A DNA stretch of 46,704 nt from Phaeoceros laevis (lineage: Eukaryota > Anthocerotophyta > Anthocerotopsida > Notothyladales): NCBI GenBank assembly GCA_049999765.1, contig JBNGIQ010009375.1:142420-189123 (forward strand), written 5' to 3'. The notes beneath the pieces were generated by a model. That model saw only the letters and a program-made list of their open reading frames with translations. It was not told where the DNA came from and made no database searches. The translations under genes and the position numbers were made by a program. Positions 34,232 to 45,989 of this stretch are shown here, in pieces (the first letter of the stretch is position 1; every line of letters begins with the position of its first letter).

Positions 34232-37200
34232 TCACAGTCGCCTTTGTTCAGAGGGCTCTCCATGCTGCTTCCGAGAGCTCCTCTGATTATCATAATCAGA
34301 GGACACCACGCTCGTACCAGGACTAGTAACAGGAGTGCTTGCCTCGGAGCAGACTCTGACCAAATCCTCCAGAGTGTTGTCCAGCATTTCGTCGAGAGAG
34401 GAATCAAGGGATCCTGTACAAGAAGCAGATGGGGTACGCCTTTGCAACTTCGCTGGCATGGAGGCCTCAGCAAGAACTTTATCCTGAGAGGGCCCATAAG
34501 ACTCCAATATGTGCCTGCAATAATCCTCCAAATCACGCGGACTCGAATTAGACGCCTTTACTGCTTGATTCAAGTCCAGCCTTGCCATCATCTTGGAGAA
34601 CGGCGACATTGAAGTAGAGGGTACAGTGGATGACAATCTGGCAGACAAGTGAATAGGCCCGTCTGTTTCCACCTTCACCGCCTTTGAGCCATAGAACCTG
34701 CTGGTGTCTCTTATACCTTCATTCATTTCACTCGTCAAGGGACTTTGCGCGTCCCCTGCAATGGTAGGACTTCCTATTCTCACAGCCGGAGAATCCTCAA
34801 TGTTGAGAAAACTAGAGAACTTGCGGTCACTAGATGGGCTCTGGAAAGGGGACAATTCTGCAGATGGGGTAGTGTTGTCAAACACTCCCTTACGACTGAA
34901 TTGTGTTGCTTCTTCTGACTCTGTGGGGTATCTGCTGAAACAGAGTGCAAAAAACATAAGCTCCGAGCAAAGACTGGTATGCACGGATAAGAACAAGCAC
35001 TTGGTTATTACCTTACACGGGTGCCATATTCAACCGAGGTAGATGTCCGTCCATGCCATCTTTCTGAAAATCTCAGCTCTGATTCTAAGTGGCTATTGTT
35101 AAGTATCCTCCTCATCTCCACCTTCTGAAATGCGAGATGAAGCCGATCAGACATACTTTCTCTCTTTGAAAAAAGCTCTGAACCACAAGCATCATTCTCT
35201 CACGAGTCCACACAAAACCTAACTGAGCTGCATCTCGGAAAAACACCCGTGAGACAATATTTCGTAGTGGTTGAGGAAAACCTTGGATGTAGGAACGTAT
35301 GGGGATGAAAGTAAGTGATGGGCTGTGGTGGAGAGTCCTTGAGCTTCTGAGCAAGTCATCTGAGCCTGCTGCTCCTGGAACAGAATATGCAAGAATAGAA
35401 AATCATCACTTGCACTTGCACCTATAGAAAGAAATTATTAGGTGCCCGTCCCTAGTCATAGTGAGACAAACAGAAAAGAAAGCGTCGTCAGCAGCATGGG
35501 AAAAGCCTAAATGGTGAAGGCTGAGTGTAGAAACCTGGAGATTAAGCTTCTTGGCAAGTTCACCAGTAAGGGAAGCCAATCTAGTTGCTCGCTTCTCAGT
35601 AGTTTCACGTCCATCACCATCTTCGTCTTGAGAACAACTGACTCTCAAACTTACTCTTTCAATCCTTTGTTTTAGTTCTGTAATCCTATTTTGGTGCTTT
35701 CCTAGCTGCAAAATCTCCTCTTCCACTTTCTGCTGTCTGGCAACTTGCTCCAGCTTGTAACTGAGCTCCTGCACCTGCAAGAGATCGCAACACGTCAACC
35801 TTCCTTGTGTCAAAACTTGTGTAAGCATGCGCTGTTGCCCATTCTCACATTTGGTGCTTATCGGTCTGTCTACCTGAGCAGCAGAAGTAATGCCTTTGGA
35901 CAATGACAAAACATGGGATAATTCTTCCCAGTCCTGCTCATCTTGAAGTGCAGAGGGCCCAAGCTCCTCCAAGGTCCTCTGAAACTGAGAATGGTTGAGG
36001 AGATACTCTTCACCCTGCAAGGACCTGCAGGTGATTATATTTTTTCTTGTCTACACCTTCAAGCAGCTAGCTGTGTAAAAAGTTCTACTCGAGATGGTCG
36101 GCTTGGAAGCTTTGAAGGCAATCTACAGCTTAGTACCTCAAGATTATCGAGGAGTTGACTTGCCTGAGATTGTTTGTCCAGAACCTGCTGCAAAAGCAAA
36201 GAGTTAGTCAAACATAGGGATGTTAACCAGGAAATAGCAAACACGACCTTGAAGCTGGTAGAGGGTGAAAGATCCACCCTCTCTAGCACATTTAGCCACC
36301 AAAGGAAGACCACTCACAACTTTTGATGTTTTTTCAAGAGCTGTTGACAGCTGATCAACCTCTTCCTGAAGTGCAACGAGTAGGGTCTCGATTACTTCTC
36401 CATCTGCTTCTAACTCCACATCATTTTCTGCTAAACACATCCTGGATGGACTGTCGCCCCCGCTAGACGGTTGAGGGGTTGTCGCAAATAATAAATTGTA
36501 GGACCGCACAACACTGAGACAGCCACAATGCATTTCAGAGAGCCGTAGCTATACTGAGTCACCCAGATTTTTGAAATGGTAGGCAGCTAACTCACCTGTT
36601 ATGGGTGAAACTCTCTGCAACTGGCGTGCTTGCAACTTCGCCTGTTGCAGACTTCAAATTAAGATTATCTTTGCTGTCCACTTGGCTGTGAAGGCTCATC
36701 GACACGGTCTCGGTCAATTGCTCTTTCCTTCCAGCTTCAGCTAGTGGGACATACACCTTGTGGACATAAGGTCAACACACACCAATCAATTTGAAATTGT
36801 ACAGACAGACATGCATGGAAAGTTTGGTTAATCCAACCTGTGCATTGACCATTGTATTGCACATGTATAATGAGATTTACCTTCTTCGACTTAGCTTCAG
36901 TTATATTGATAAGCTCTGCCTGATATTGTTGCACCAGATGATCTTTTTCCAGATTCGAGTTTTTAGCTCCTTCTAACTCAGCTTCGATTTGCTTTAACCT
37001 GTTCACAAGGAACTCATTCTCCCTTTGTTTCAGGGCTGCAGACATTTCACGCTCTTTCCTATCCTGCTCGACATCTTTCAGCTGACTTGCCATTCTCTGC
37101 ACCTCAGAAGATAATCTCTGCAACTCCTGTTGCTGCTGGTGCAACCGCTGTTGGCATGCCTGTTGCAGTGGATGGGAAGAGCACACACATTCCCGAAGAG

Positions 37201-38402
37201 CATTCTCGTGACTCTCCGATTTCAAGCTCTTGAACCCACAAAGTTGTCCAGCTGAGTCAGATATGGGAAAACGACATGAAAGAGCGTTTGTTAGCCTTCG
37301 GATTTCTACCTCTGCTTCATGCAGTGACCTGTTGACTGTTTGTACCCGTCCTTCTAGTTCCCTTCTCTGGGCCTCCTGCAATCTTATCGTCCGTTCTTGA
37401 TCTCTTACTTGAGCGTGGATTTCCAAAATCATTTCGTCTCTGCTTTTCACTTGTTGCCTCAACCTTTGCAGCATGTTCTGCTTTGCAGATCTGTTTGCCC
37501 GTGAGGAGATATTGAAGTCTTGTTTTTCCCAGTCTTGAGGAGTGGTTGGAGTGGCAAAGCTTGATGCAACTGTCTGCAGTTGATAGGGAGGAGTGGCCAA
37601 TGTAGGCGTGTCTTCACTCTCCACTGAAGTTCTTTTGAACCGTATGTGCTCGTTCACTTGTGGAGTAGGGGGATATGCTGGCCCATAAGCATCCTTGCCA
37701 GCTTCAGTGTTATATTCATACGATGTGATCATCCCAAAAACTGGCCTGCGGGTGTCTGAAGCTGTAGACAGGATTCCAAGACATTAATAGCTATCAGAGA
37801 GCGAACACAATGCACATCTCAACCAGTTATTTGACTCGCGGCAATGTATTCTTGAAGGATTAGGGCTACCAGTGGAACGCTATCCAACGAGAATGCCATT
37901 GCGGCAAGCTTAAGAGATCCAAAAACCAACCTGAAGGTGAAGTTCTAGGAAGCTGCCTTTGCCATGCTGTATGTCCTACCGAAAGAGTGTCATGTTTCTT
38001 ACCCTCTGCCAGAGATCAGCAGAGGCTAAAATCAGAGACGACCAAAGACACATCACATACATCAAATCTCAGTGTTGAGAAATTCGACATACCAGTACCA
38101 GGGATAGCCATGGCCCTCACAGATTTTGTAGGCTGAGTATCTGTACTTGCTGGAGAACTGCGTTGTCGTTTTCGGCAAAATGCAACCGACACCGCCGTGG
38201 CAAATGCTCCACCAGCAAGAACTGTCCAATTAAGCCCCTGCTTTACACTTTGACGTTTAGGGGTCCTTGCAGGCACTCTCAGAGTTTGGTCGCGGCCAGT
38301 CGGCCAATATTCCTCTCGGCCGGTACTCTCCACGAGAACCTCGTCGTCCCAAGCACCATCTGCCAAACTTTCGACTGGCTGGAAGATGTTCATCAACCCC
38401 AT
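34232..38402 (-). CDS. Coiled-coil protein with one N-terminal membrane segment
   Basis: Ten exons proposed, 5' to 3': 38402-38093, 37761-36881, 36756-36596, 36462-36318, 36187-36137, 36014-35874, 35774-35535, 35374-35157, 35121-35012, 34931-34232. The N-terminal exon has a hydrophobic segment (NWTVLAGGAFATAVSVAF) followed by basic residues. The second exon is long and strongly coiled-coil (Gln/Glu/Arg/Lys heptads from QNMLQRLRQQVKSRDEM). Further coils follow in VDQLSTALEKTSK and VQELSYKLEQVARQQKVEEE. The C-terminal 230 residues are Ser/Pro-rich and probably disordered. All junctions keep frame except 35535 to 35374, which needs a missed microexon or a different donor. I do not recognise the family. 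A membrane-anchored tether or organelle-positioning role is only a guess. Confidence 0.68.
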
Positions 38403-39391
38403 CTGCTCAGAGCAGCAGCATAGGAATCAGAGCTGTCCAAGTGCTTGGAAACAAAGTTGGACGAACTAAGCTGTCAATTCAGAAAAGCTTCATCGGAAAC
38501 AGCGGAAATTCGGCCAGCCGAACCAACAGTGTTTCGAGCGCTTACAAGCCAGTCAACTTGCGTTCAAAGAGCATGCCGGAGATCCTCCAATTTCTTACCA
38601 ACCTGTCCGGAGGACGCGGTGCGCAGGCCAAATTTTGATCATAGCCTCGTGTGATCCGGAGGGACCTGCTGGGCCCACCTACAGACGCAAACCTCAAGTC
38701 GACGGAAGCCCTCACAGTGCCAGGCTACTAGTACACCTGTAATCAAATGCCATGGCTGTCCTCCCCGTTATCTGCTTCATACTCCTAAGGCTATGGCTGT
38801 TGACCTCAGACAGTCCATGCTAGCTGTTCTCCAGCCGAGATTGCACCCTCCTCCTGACCGTCAGGATGGCAAAATAAGTTTATCTCTCGAAGAGCATCCG
38901 TTCAGGAATAAATGGTCCGTGCTTCGCATTTCAGCTGTAGCCAAAATTGCCCCTTGCAAGAACAAAACAGCAATTCGTCAAGAGAGGTCCACGATACGGC
39001 TCCGCGACACGGAATGCTGGCTTCCGCACCGGCAGCAGCAGCTAGAACTGATTGCTGCTCCCAAAGGTGAGCTCTTCGGCCATGCACCTTCAGCTTTTGT
39101 TCACCCTCCAGGGTAACAACTGCACAAGTCAGGCCTTAGCAAGCAGTTTGCACAGCGCTGAGCTCGTCCGATCCCAGCGCAAGGTGAAAGCTGGTGATGC
39201 AGGGAAGATACGGCTGACGAGGCATGGGAGGCACAGCACCGAGGGCGGGAGAACTGCGACATTCCCGCCCGAGAGTGCAAACAATGTACGGCAGGCTCCA
39301 CAATTTCTGCTTGACTTGCGAACTTGGAGTTGGCTTCCCGCGCATTTTTCTCCGTTTGGCGAGTGCAGTGTGTACTACGTAGTCGGAAGTT

Positions 39392-39411
39392 ATTTCGCCG
39401 TACGGCGAAAT
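39392..39411. repeat. Perfect 20-bp palindrome
   Basis: ATTTCGCCGTACGGCGAAAT equals its own reverse complement. It sits in an unexplained intergenic stretch. It could be a dimeric protein-binding site or chance. Confidence 0.9.
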
Positions 39412-39909
39412 CCGCCAACTAAGACGCGCATATGGCAAGGAACACGACACGGTATCCCTAAAATAGGGCAACAACAAAGGGACCAGCGTGTTGCTGGCCC
39501 TTATCCCCGTTGAGAAAGTACTGGTCCCGCCTTGGTTCCATGCGCTCCCCCTGCCCAAATCCAGGTGAGTGAGAGTGAAGGGCCGGGAACCTGGCCTCCT
39601 GGGGCGCCCGGCTCATCAACGTACTTGCAAACGGGGTCATTGAAAGACCCCGTTCTAACGCATTTCCGTAATAAGGTCGCCGGTCGAAAAACCTGACGGG
39701 GTGTTCAATTCCCATGTGGAGTTGGCTAAACACCATAATCTTCCTACTCCTACTACATATGGGGAACACTATGAGTCGTGATGAAACGTGGGGCTGGGTG
39801 ACTTGGATCCCGTTTGGGCTAGTTGGTCCTTTAGGGTTAACATCCGGGCGAAACCTTTCGCTCCTTCGAGGATCACTGTAACAAGTTTAGCTTCATGGTA
39901 GGGTTGACT

Positions 39910-40093
39910 GGTAACGGCATAGCAAATTAGCAATGTTCACCCTTCGGGGACACCTGCCAGGTATTTATCCATGTTATCTTTACCTTGTTATCTCTTCCTC
40001 ATTTTTTCCTTCGTATGACGGTGATGGCATAGCAAAATAGCAATGTTCGCCCTTTGGGTGACGTCTGCCTCGTATTTATCCATGTTGTTATCT
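39910..40093. repeat. Imperfect direct repeat, about 70-bp unit
   Basis: Copies at about 39910-39978 and 40020-40093 share GGCATAGCAAA, TAGCAATGTTC, CCCTT and GTATTTATCCATGTT in the same order, with about a dozen differences. They may be the ends of a decayed mobile element or a diverged local duplication. Confidence 0.8.
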
Positions 40094-40241
40094 TTTCCTT
40101 CCTAAGTTCCTACCCTGCAAATGGGGCTCTCCAGACTCGTTCTCCAGACTTTTGCAGTGAAAGCAGAGGCAGAATAATATCATCTTCAGGTCACATCATC
40201 CGACAGCTTCAGTCCCTGTCAACGCCATAACAGCAGGGTTC

Positions 40242-43200
40242 TTATTGCAAAGGCCTAGGAAACAGTCCCTGGGAAATTAGCACACATGGCCAAATCTAAC
40301 GGTCTTACCTTCGTTTCTACCGGGAAGAAGATTGCAGCTGCACCTGCGAGGACCGACACTCCCGAGAATAGAGCCACAGCCAATACCTGCCAAGTTCATC
40401 CATGGTTCCTTAGCTGTGTTGCCTTCTGCCTGTCAAAGTCATCTTGCATGGAGACATGGCGTCACTTACCCTGTGGCACTTCTCGATAAGGCCTACGGCT
40501 GCGTATGGACAGACGAAACCGCCCAGTCTATTTCCCCCGTTAGCAAACCCAAGAGCTGTTGACCTGACCTTTGTTGGGTAAAGCTCAGGTGCGAAAGCCC
40601 ATAGGACTGAAAAAGACCCCATGATACAAGCTCTTCCACCAAACAACAGCACTGTGGTTGGCAGATTCGGCAAAGAGCTGTACAAAGGAATCAAGAAAGC
40701 GGCACATCCAAAAAGCAGGGCCATCATAGTTGCTTTTCTGCCAATTCTCTCGATGGTAAGACAGGCTATGAGTAGACCTGGAAGCTCGGCGAAGGATGTG
40801 ACAAGCACTTCCTTGTAAGTCCAACTGTCTATATTGGGTTTCCCGTCAGATAGGCAGAAGACATTATCGGCATCGGGCTCCCCAGTTGTTTGGTTGCATT
40901 GCTGCTCACCATTTGACAGTTGAGTGGTCAGGAGAACCAGGCCATAGTACGCAAAAGAGTTGGCAAAAAAGCTCAACCACAATAGCACGGTAGTAAGCCT
41001 CAACTCCTGAGAAAACAGAGGCCTAAGAGTGTCAAAAAATCCTTGCTTTTGGGAATCCTGGCTCTTCGGTTTGATAACTGCAGTACCATCTGCGATAACT
41101 GGAATGTGATCACTCTCTGCAAGTAATACACACATGAGAATCAGAACCGCCTGCAAGATTAGAGATGGACTAGACAAACAAGTGACTACATTACGTACCC
41201 CTTGAGGATGGCGATGTAGCTTGTGGAGACCTGGAGAGAATGAGAGTCCCTTCCGGAAGCTCCTTCTTATTTACTCTTGCAACCCTCCTCAAAACCGCAA
41301 GTGCTCCATCTGCATCCCCTTTGACCTGTCAAAATGACGACGTAAGAGAGGTGGACCACCTCAAGGGCATGAGGAATAATGCTACAAACACATGGGTTAC
41401 ATACTGTTGAGAAGTCATGGTGGCAAATCTGAATGCCCAAGCCAAACAAGACTGCTCTATTATCACAAAACCTACAAGATCAAAGTCTTGCTCACAAACA
41501 GGAAGACATAGGTAAGCAAACAGGTCATCTGACCAGTTGTTACATCAATATGGCATACCAGCAAGTACCGAGGCGACTCTGGCAGAGAAGGATAGAAGAT
41601 GAGCAGCAACACAAATGGTAAAGCTGATACAGCAACCAGTAGTCTGCACACAGATGCGTTGCTCAGGTTTTACACTGCTGCCACTATACTACTAGCGAAA
41701 CATATCTGAGTTACCATACCTCCAATTCCAATGGGGAATAATAATCCAGGAAAGAAGGGCTTCAATGACTGATCCAGCCTGCGCATGCAGAAACAGAGCT
41801 GACCTTCCTTTTTAGCGATATGATAAGAGAAGCTCAGAAAGATATTGAAGTCAAGCGATGCACAAGTTTGCAACTACAGTTCACTTACGGTCCAAAAGAC
41901 TTCAAGAAAAACAAGCCAAAAGCCCCTCTTTGAAGGTGGTAGAAACTCCATACACAAATTAAAAGCAACCTGCCGTATCAGCACCGGCAAAACATGTTTG
42001 TCAAGGGTTAGCGAGGCAAAAATTAGGTACAGTCCACTCATTGCTCGACTGTCCCTAGACCAGACTTGAAAAGACACTAGTGCACAAATGACTAGATCGT
42101 ACTCTTTGCACGATGCATGCTTACTTACAGCTGAACCTCCGAGTCCAAAGCCAACTAACGAACGAGATACCAGCAGCCATATGAACGACGGGGACCACGC
42201 ACTGATAACAAACAACAGAGACCTCTGTTTAGTACTGAGTAGGTTAAGAGAGTCCGACCGTCTTTTAACACTCTTCACAGGTTGTCGGTCCTCCTGATAA
42301 CCTCCATGACCTTTCAGTACAATAGATGGTCATCTTCAAGCAAAGATGCAGCAAAGTGCAAGTACAGACATACCTAAGCAGCCCAAATGCCACAGTGAAG
42401 ATGACTGTTGCTAAGAAACTAGCTTTCCGCCCCTTGAAATCAGCAAGAAATCCCCAACAGTATGTACCACTGCCCACCAAAGAAACAAACCCTCAAAATC
42501 CTGGAGAACTCTTTACAAATCTTGTTTCTGCTTAATTTCAAAGCTCCTTCCAAAGTGGTCAACAGGTGAGATGTCGACATACAAGAACAACCCAAGGAAA
42601 ACAGCACTAGTAATTGCCCCTTCTTGTGTTGCTGATAAGCCCCACTCGCATTTTGCCTGCCACCGGGTCAAAAGATGTTACTAAGTCTGCTGACCTGAAA
42701 GGTGGTCGAGAGTCACTATGAAACATGTTAGTCTGTGCCAACCCGATAATTACAGCAACTTTTCTCCCTTGTATGTAGGATGTTTGCAAGTGCAGCTCTG
42801 AGAATTGAGTATGACGAGCAATGAAACATACCGCAGGACCAATGAATGAGAGAAGAATCATCTCAGCAGCATCAGCGAGCCAAGCCAGGCCCGCATAAAT
42901 AATCATTGCGTACTGAAATTTACCATCTCCTGCAACCACAAACCAAAGGATCAATTTGCTGGTGTGCGAACTTCCAATTTGGCTCACACCTCAAGCATCT
43001 CAATAACAAGAGCATACCAATAGCTTCAAGCGCATCTTCAACTGTGAGCGTAATCCGTAACCGGCTTGCAAACCCGTCTTCCGCATCCACTGAACTTTCC
43101 TGCATAAAGAGATGAATAATTCGTTGCATAAAGGTCATGCAAATCCAGCTCCAGCAACATAGTAGAGCAGTACAGGCTCACCATGGAGGCTTCGTGGGGT

Positions 43201-43247
43201 CCGACGAGGTGAGAGGTCTCATCGAATCCCAAGCTATTATCCTCCAT
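40242..43247 (-). CDS. MFS transporter, organic cation/carnitine transporter 7 (NiaP)-like
   Basis: Exons, 5' to 3': 43247-43182, 43099-43018, 42929-42832, 42656-42583, 42469-42374, 42201-42129, 41969-41889, 41778-41720, 41643-41559, 41325-41199, 41116-40470, then 40386 onward. They give about 530-540 aa with all phases matching. Family signatures: the TVEDALEAIG N-terminus, WLADAAEMILLSFIGPA (TM1), the motif A-like loop GFLADFKGRKASF, PPSKRGFW and LPESPRYLL. In the C-terminal half ERIGRKATM and APELYPTKVRSTALG are present. These match plant OCT7/NiaP-type sugar-transporter-family proteins, which carry nicotinate or related organic cations. A luminal loop with three Cys (QQCNQTT, NVFCLSD) lies between TM7 and TM8. 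The end is ambiguous: splicing out a 40-nt intron (40269-40308) restores the family ETKG motif with the stop at 40242, whereas read-through gives ETKV with the stop at 40255. Confidence 0.92.
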
Positions 43248-43860
43248 GGCGAAACAAACAATGCACTGATCACCCTGCAGCACAATGCATCGTGTCCCTC
43301 GAGGGTTTTGCTAGTCATGTACGATCCTCAACTGTTATGGAATTCTCGTGAGCCTTGAGAGCCTTGCACTCACCACCACGCAAGTAGTTTCGGTTTGATG
43401 GTGGGGCCGACAGGTGTGGCGACACTTGACTGGGTGAATTTGACTCCACCTGGGCACCGCCGACATACATAAGAAACTTCAACCAGTCCCACAGTGACAG
43501 TTGTGATTTGGACCCGGCACTTGTGACTGGATGCAATATGTTCCCTTTTTCGTCAGTACTCACTCCTGATGAGCGAAGCCTTCCGCACTGCACATTGCCG
43601 AACATGGCGGTGGAGATTGTTACCATGCCCATTTCCATCCGAAGTCATTACGAGATGGTCGGAAGGTGCTAAGAGCTGCAAACCTGACCTTGTGTGACAT
43701 ACAACACAAATGGTGAAGGCTTGCAGACGGACACCTCACAATGCTGTGTTGCTGATCAGGAAATGCCATGGGGTGGCATTCGTGCAGATCAGAAGAGCTG
43801 GTCAATTCTCCTGGACACATACGGGTGGTGCAGGTGACAATGATTAAGACTCATAATTAC
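43248..43860. other. Upstream region of the transporter; minus-strand ORF of unknown nature
   Basis: This holds the promoter and leader of the transporter. A minus-strand 107-codon frame (43638-43315) with a Ser-rich, transit-peptide-like composition is present, but it has no domain and no clear splice partner, so I do not call it a gene. Confidence 0.35.
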
Positions 43861-43867
43861 GACGGTG

Positions 43868-43990
43868 GTGGCAAGGAATCCCGACACTGCATATTACATT
43901 TTTGATCACATGAAAGCTGCTGGAATCCAGCCGAATATTGTAACCCACGATACTGTGCTTAGGGCACAGCGAAAATGTGGCCAATTAAGA
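43868..43990 (+). pseudogene. Isolated P-type PPR repeat fragment
   Basis: One frame reads DTAYYIFDHMKAAGIQPNIV followed by THDTVLRAQRKCGQL. That is one complete pentatricopeptide repeat (A..IFD.M...GI.PN.VT) plus the start of the next. In-frame stops lie 9 codons upstream of the GTG at 43865 and soon downstream, and no further repeats are visible within 500 bp on either side. It is either a remnant of a PPR gene or a lone exon of a gene I could not reconstruct. Confidence 0.5.
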
Positions 43991-44784
43991 AAACACTGGG
44001 ACAAAAAGTATTCCGCACACACTTTATACACTATAGCCGAGCCCATACTTACTGTACAGTACTGTAAGAGACACGAGTGACACACAGTACAACGGTGCCA
44101 GCTGCATTTTACAAGGGAAGTTACAGGGAAGGTCACCAGTGTGCAAATTAGAGGACCTGAATTAGATAGTAGGCTTCACTTCTTAATAAGGAGCACCTGT
44201 TGGCACTGCCTGTGGTGCACTGGTGCACAGGCTACATGGTCCTCCACGATCTGATAGGACCACCACCTTTGCTTGCACTTCTGGCGAGTTTTAAGGTCGT
44301 TCCAGCTAAATCGGCCACTGATGACGGTAAATACTACCGCTGCTGCTAAGCTGACACAAGCCTGTTGAGTGAGCCTATTTTCTACGAACTTGTAGCAGAA
44401 AGTTTCAGGTGCCACGATCTCGACAGCTTGGAAAATCTGTCGCATGAGTCGTATTCCCCGCCGATGCCTAGTGCCGACCAGTGCTTCTGGCAGCAATCGC
44501 AGAAAAAAACTCACCTTACTAGACTTAATCTACGGGCGGCCTACCAGGTGTCTCATCAATTATTAAATCAATTATTAAATATTACAACCACGGTTGGCGA
44601 TAGACTTCTCGGTCACTTCTGCAAGAGTGCAAGTATATGTAAACTTCTATACTTGGCGAAAGTATGTCATTCAACTCAAGTGGGCGATAAATTCGCACTT
44701 CAACTTTCGCACGACTCTGGCTCTAGCTTTCTCTTTGTATTTTGGATTTGGCTGCTTTTCCGCTTTGTAATTGACCCAAGGAGA
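43991..44784. other. AT-rich intergenic, no supported gene
   Basis: Nothing recognisable on either strand. The overlapping ORFs at 44176-44514 (-) and 44365-45003 (+) have no domains over this part. A short direct repeat, ATCAATTATTAAATC followed by AATTATTAAATATT, lies near 44557-44585. Confidence 0.4.
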
Positions 44785-45536
44785 ATGCCAGGCAAATCTA
44801 GCAAAGAGTTGTGCGATTTGTGCATAGGAGCTCAAAAGGCAGCCAAACGAGCTTGCCAAGAGTCATTGGTAGGAGGAGGCGGTGATGAAGCTCGATGTTT
44901 GCAGATTCTTCAGGCTCCCTATCAGCCTCCCCATACTTGTGAAGACCCGGGTGGCAAAGTTGCTCAAGAAACCGACCATGCACACTACTCCCAAAATTGT
45001 TGATCGGACCAAGTCTATTATTCGGGGTTGGAAGAAGTTCGCCAAAGCTGAAGTTGAAACCAACTCAACTAAACGGGTGGTGAGCAAAGATTGTGAAGTG
45101 AAGGCCTCCAAAGTTGCAAGGAAACTTGTTGGCCCATCTGAGTGTTGTCAAAAAAAGGACTGGGAGAGTTCAACACCACCGAGGCCTCCTTTGAATCACA
45201 ACAAGATGGTGAAGCCTACAGTGGAGGTTCCGACAACTAAATGCAAAGAATATAGCCAGGGTTGCATTTGTTGTGGAGAGGGAAATGTTTAAGAAGTGAG
45301 AACTCGTTTAGCAGCAATGAAAAAATCAGGTCTATTATTTTCAATTTGAAAGATAGAAGCAATCTCCAACTAAGAAAGGAAGTGTTGTTTGGAGAACTCA
45401 AGCCTGAGCAGCATATAAATATGTCTTCAAAAGAGATGGCTAGCAGATCATCATGTGAAATCCAATGTCGCAAATCTAAGGAAAAAATGTGCACTCATTT
45501 TCAAATGGAACAGGAAGTGCGGATGAGTCAATGATA
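44785..45536 (+). other. Coding-like Lys/Cys-rich ORFs in three successive frames
   Basis: Three + strand frames with protein-like, Lys/Ser/Cys-rich composition follow one another. The first (ATG 44785, ends 45003) begins MPGKSSKELCDLCIGAQKAA. The second (ends 45292) contains SIIRGWKKFAKAEVETNS and ends with a Cys cluster (CKEYSQGCICCGEGN). The third (about 45295-45534) contains EKIRSIIFNLKDRSN and ends QEVRMSQ. They could be exons of a lineage-specific gene or one gene broken by frameshifts. I recognise no domain, and the hand-derived splice sites are not convincing enough to join them. Confidence 0.35.
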
Positions 45537-45544
45537 ACATACGT

Positions 45545-45665
45545 TACATGCATCACATGCAACAAGGTAGATACAAAATGCAAGGATTGTACAAACAGCA
45601 AGGCTTCTACAATCAGCTAGAATTGTACAAACTGCAAGGTTTGTACAAAATAGAGGTTTTGTGGA
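45545..45665 (+). repeat. Degenerate short tandem repeat (TACAAnnTGCAAGG type)
   Basis: About five imperfect units of 15-24 bp built on TACAAA, a CTGCAAGG or CAGCAAGG core and a TTGTAC-like link. In the open frame this reads as repeated LYK-QG-Y units. The array may be coding or simple-sequence drift. Confidence 0.6.
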
Positions 45666-45989
45666 TTAAATCTTGTCAAGGATGCAACAATTGGTTAGAT
45701 GTCGCTTCTAAGTCTTTTGTTTGTGTAACCCTTCATTTTTACAATGAAGGTGAATGTTGGGTGCGATACATCACTTTGTCATACTCATTCCCTTAATTTT
45801 TTATATATGCTAAGATCAACACTCCACGCGTACAGAAGCTCATTGGAAAAAGAGTTCATTGGAAAGACATGTCATTGAGCCTAAGGCTTGCTGGCACAAG
45901 AGCTGCTCCTTCTCCTCCTGCTGAAAAAGATGCCCCCATAGAAATTCTTGTTGATGCTGCGCAACTGCTTAGATTGATGATCAATCTAT

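Larger units (their letters stand above)
38403..40241. other. Intergenic; promoter of coiled-coil gene plus unexplained sequence
   Basis: About 1.8 kb with no supported gene. The left end is the upstream region of the coiled-coil gene. The rest contains a perfect 20-bp palindrome and an imperfect direct repeat, both listed separately. ORFs up to 153 codons occur on both strands without domains. The GC-rich part near 39420-39700 does not match any RNA gene I recognise. Confidence 0.4.

Noticed and set aside
44365-44784. N-terminal half of the 212-codon + strand ORF
   Set aside because: The sequence before the ATG at 44785 is not protein-like and overlaps an equally long antisense ORF. Only the part from 44785 on looks coding.
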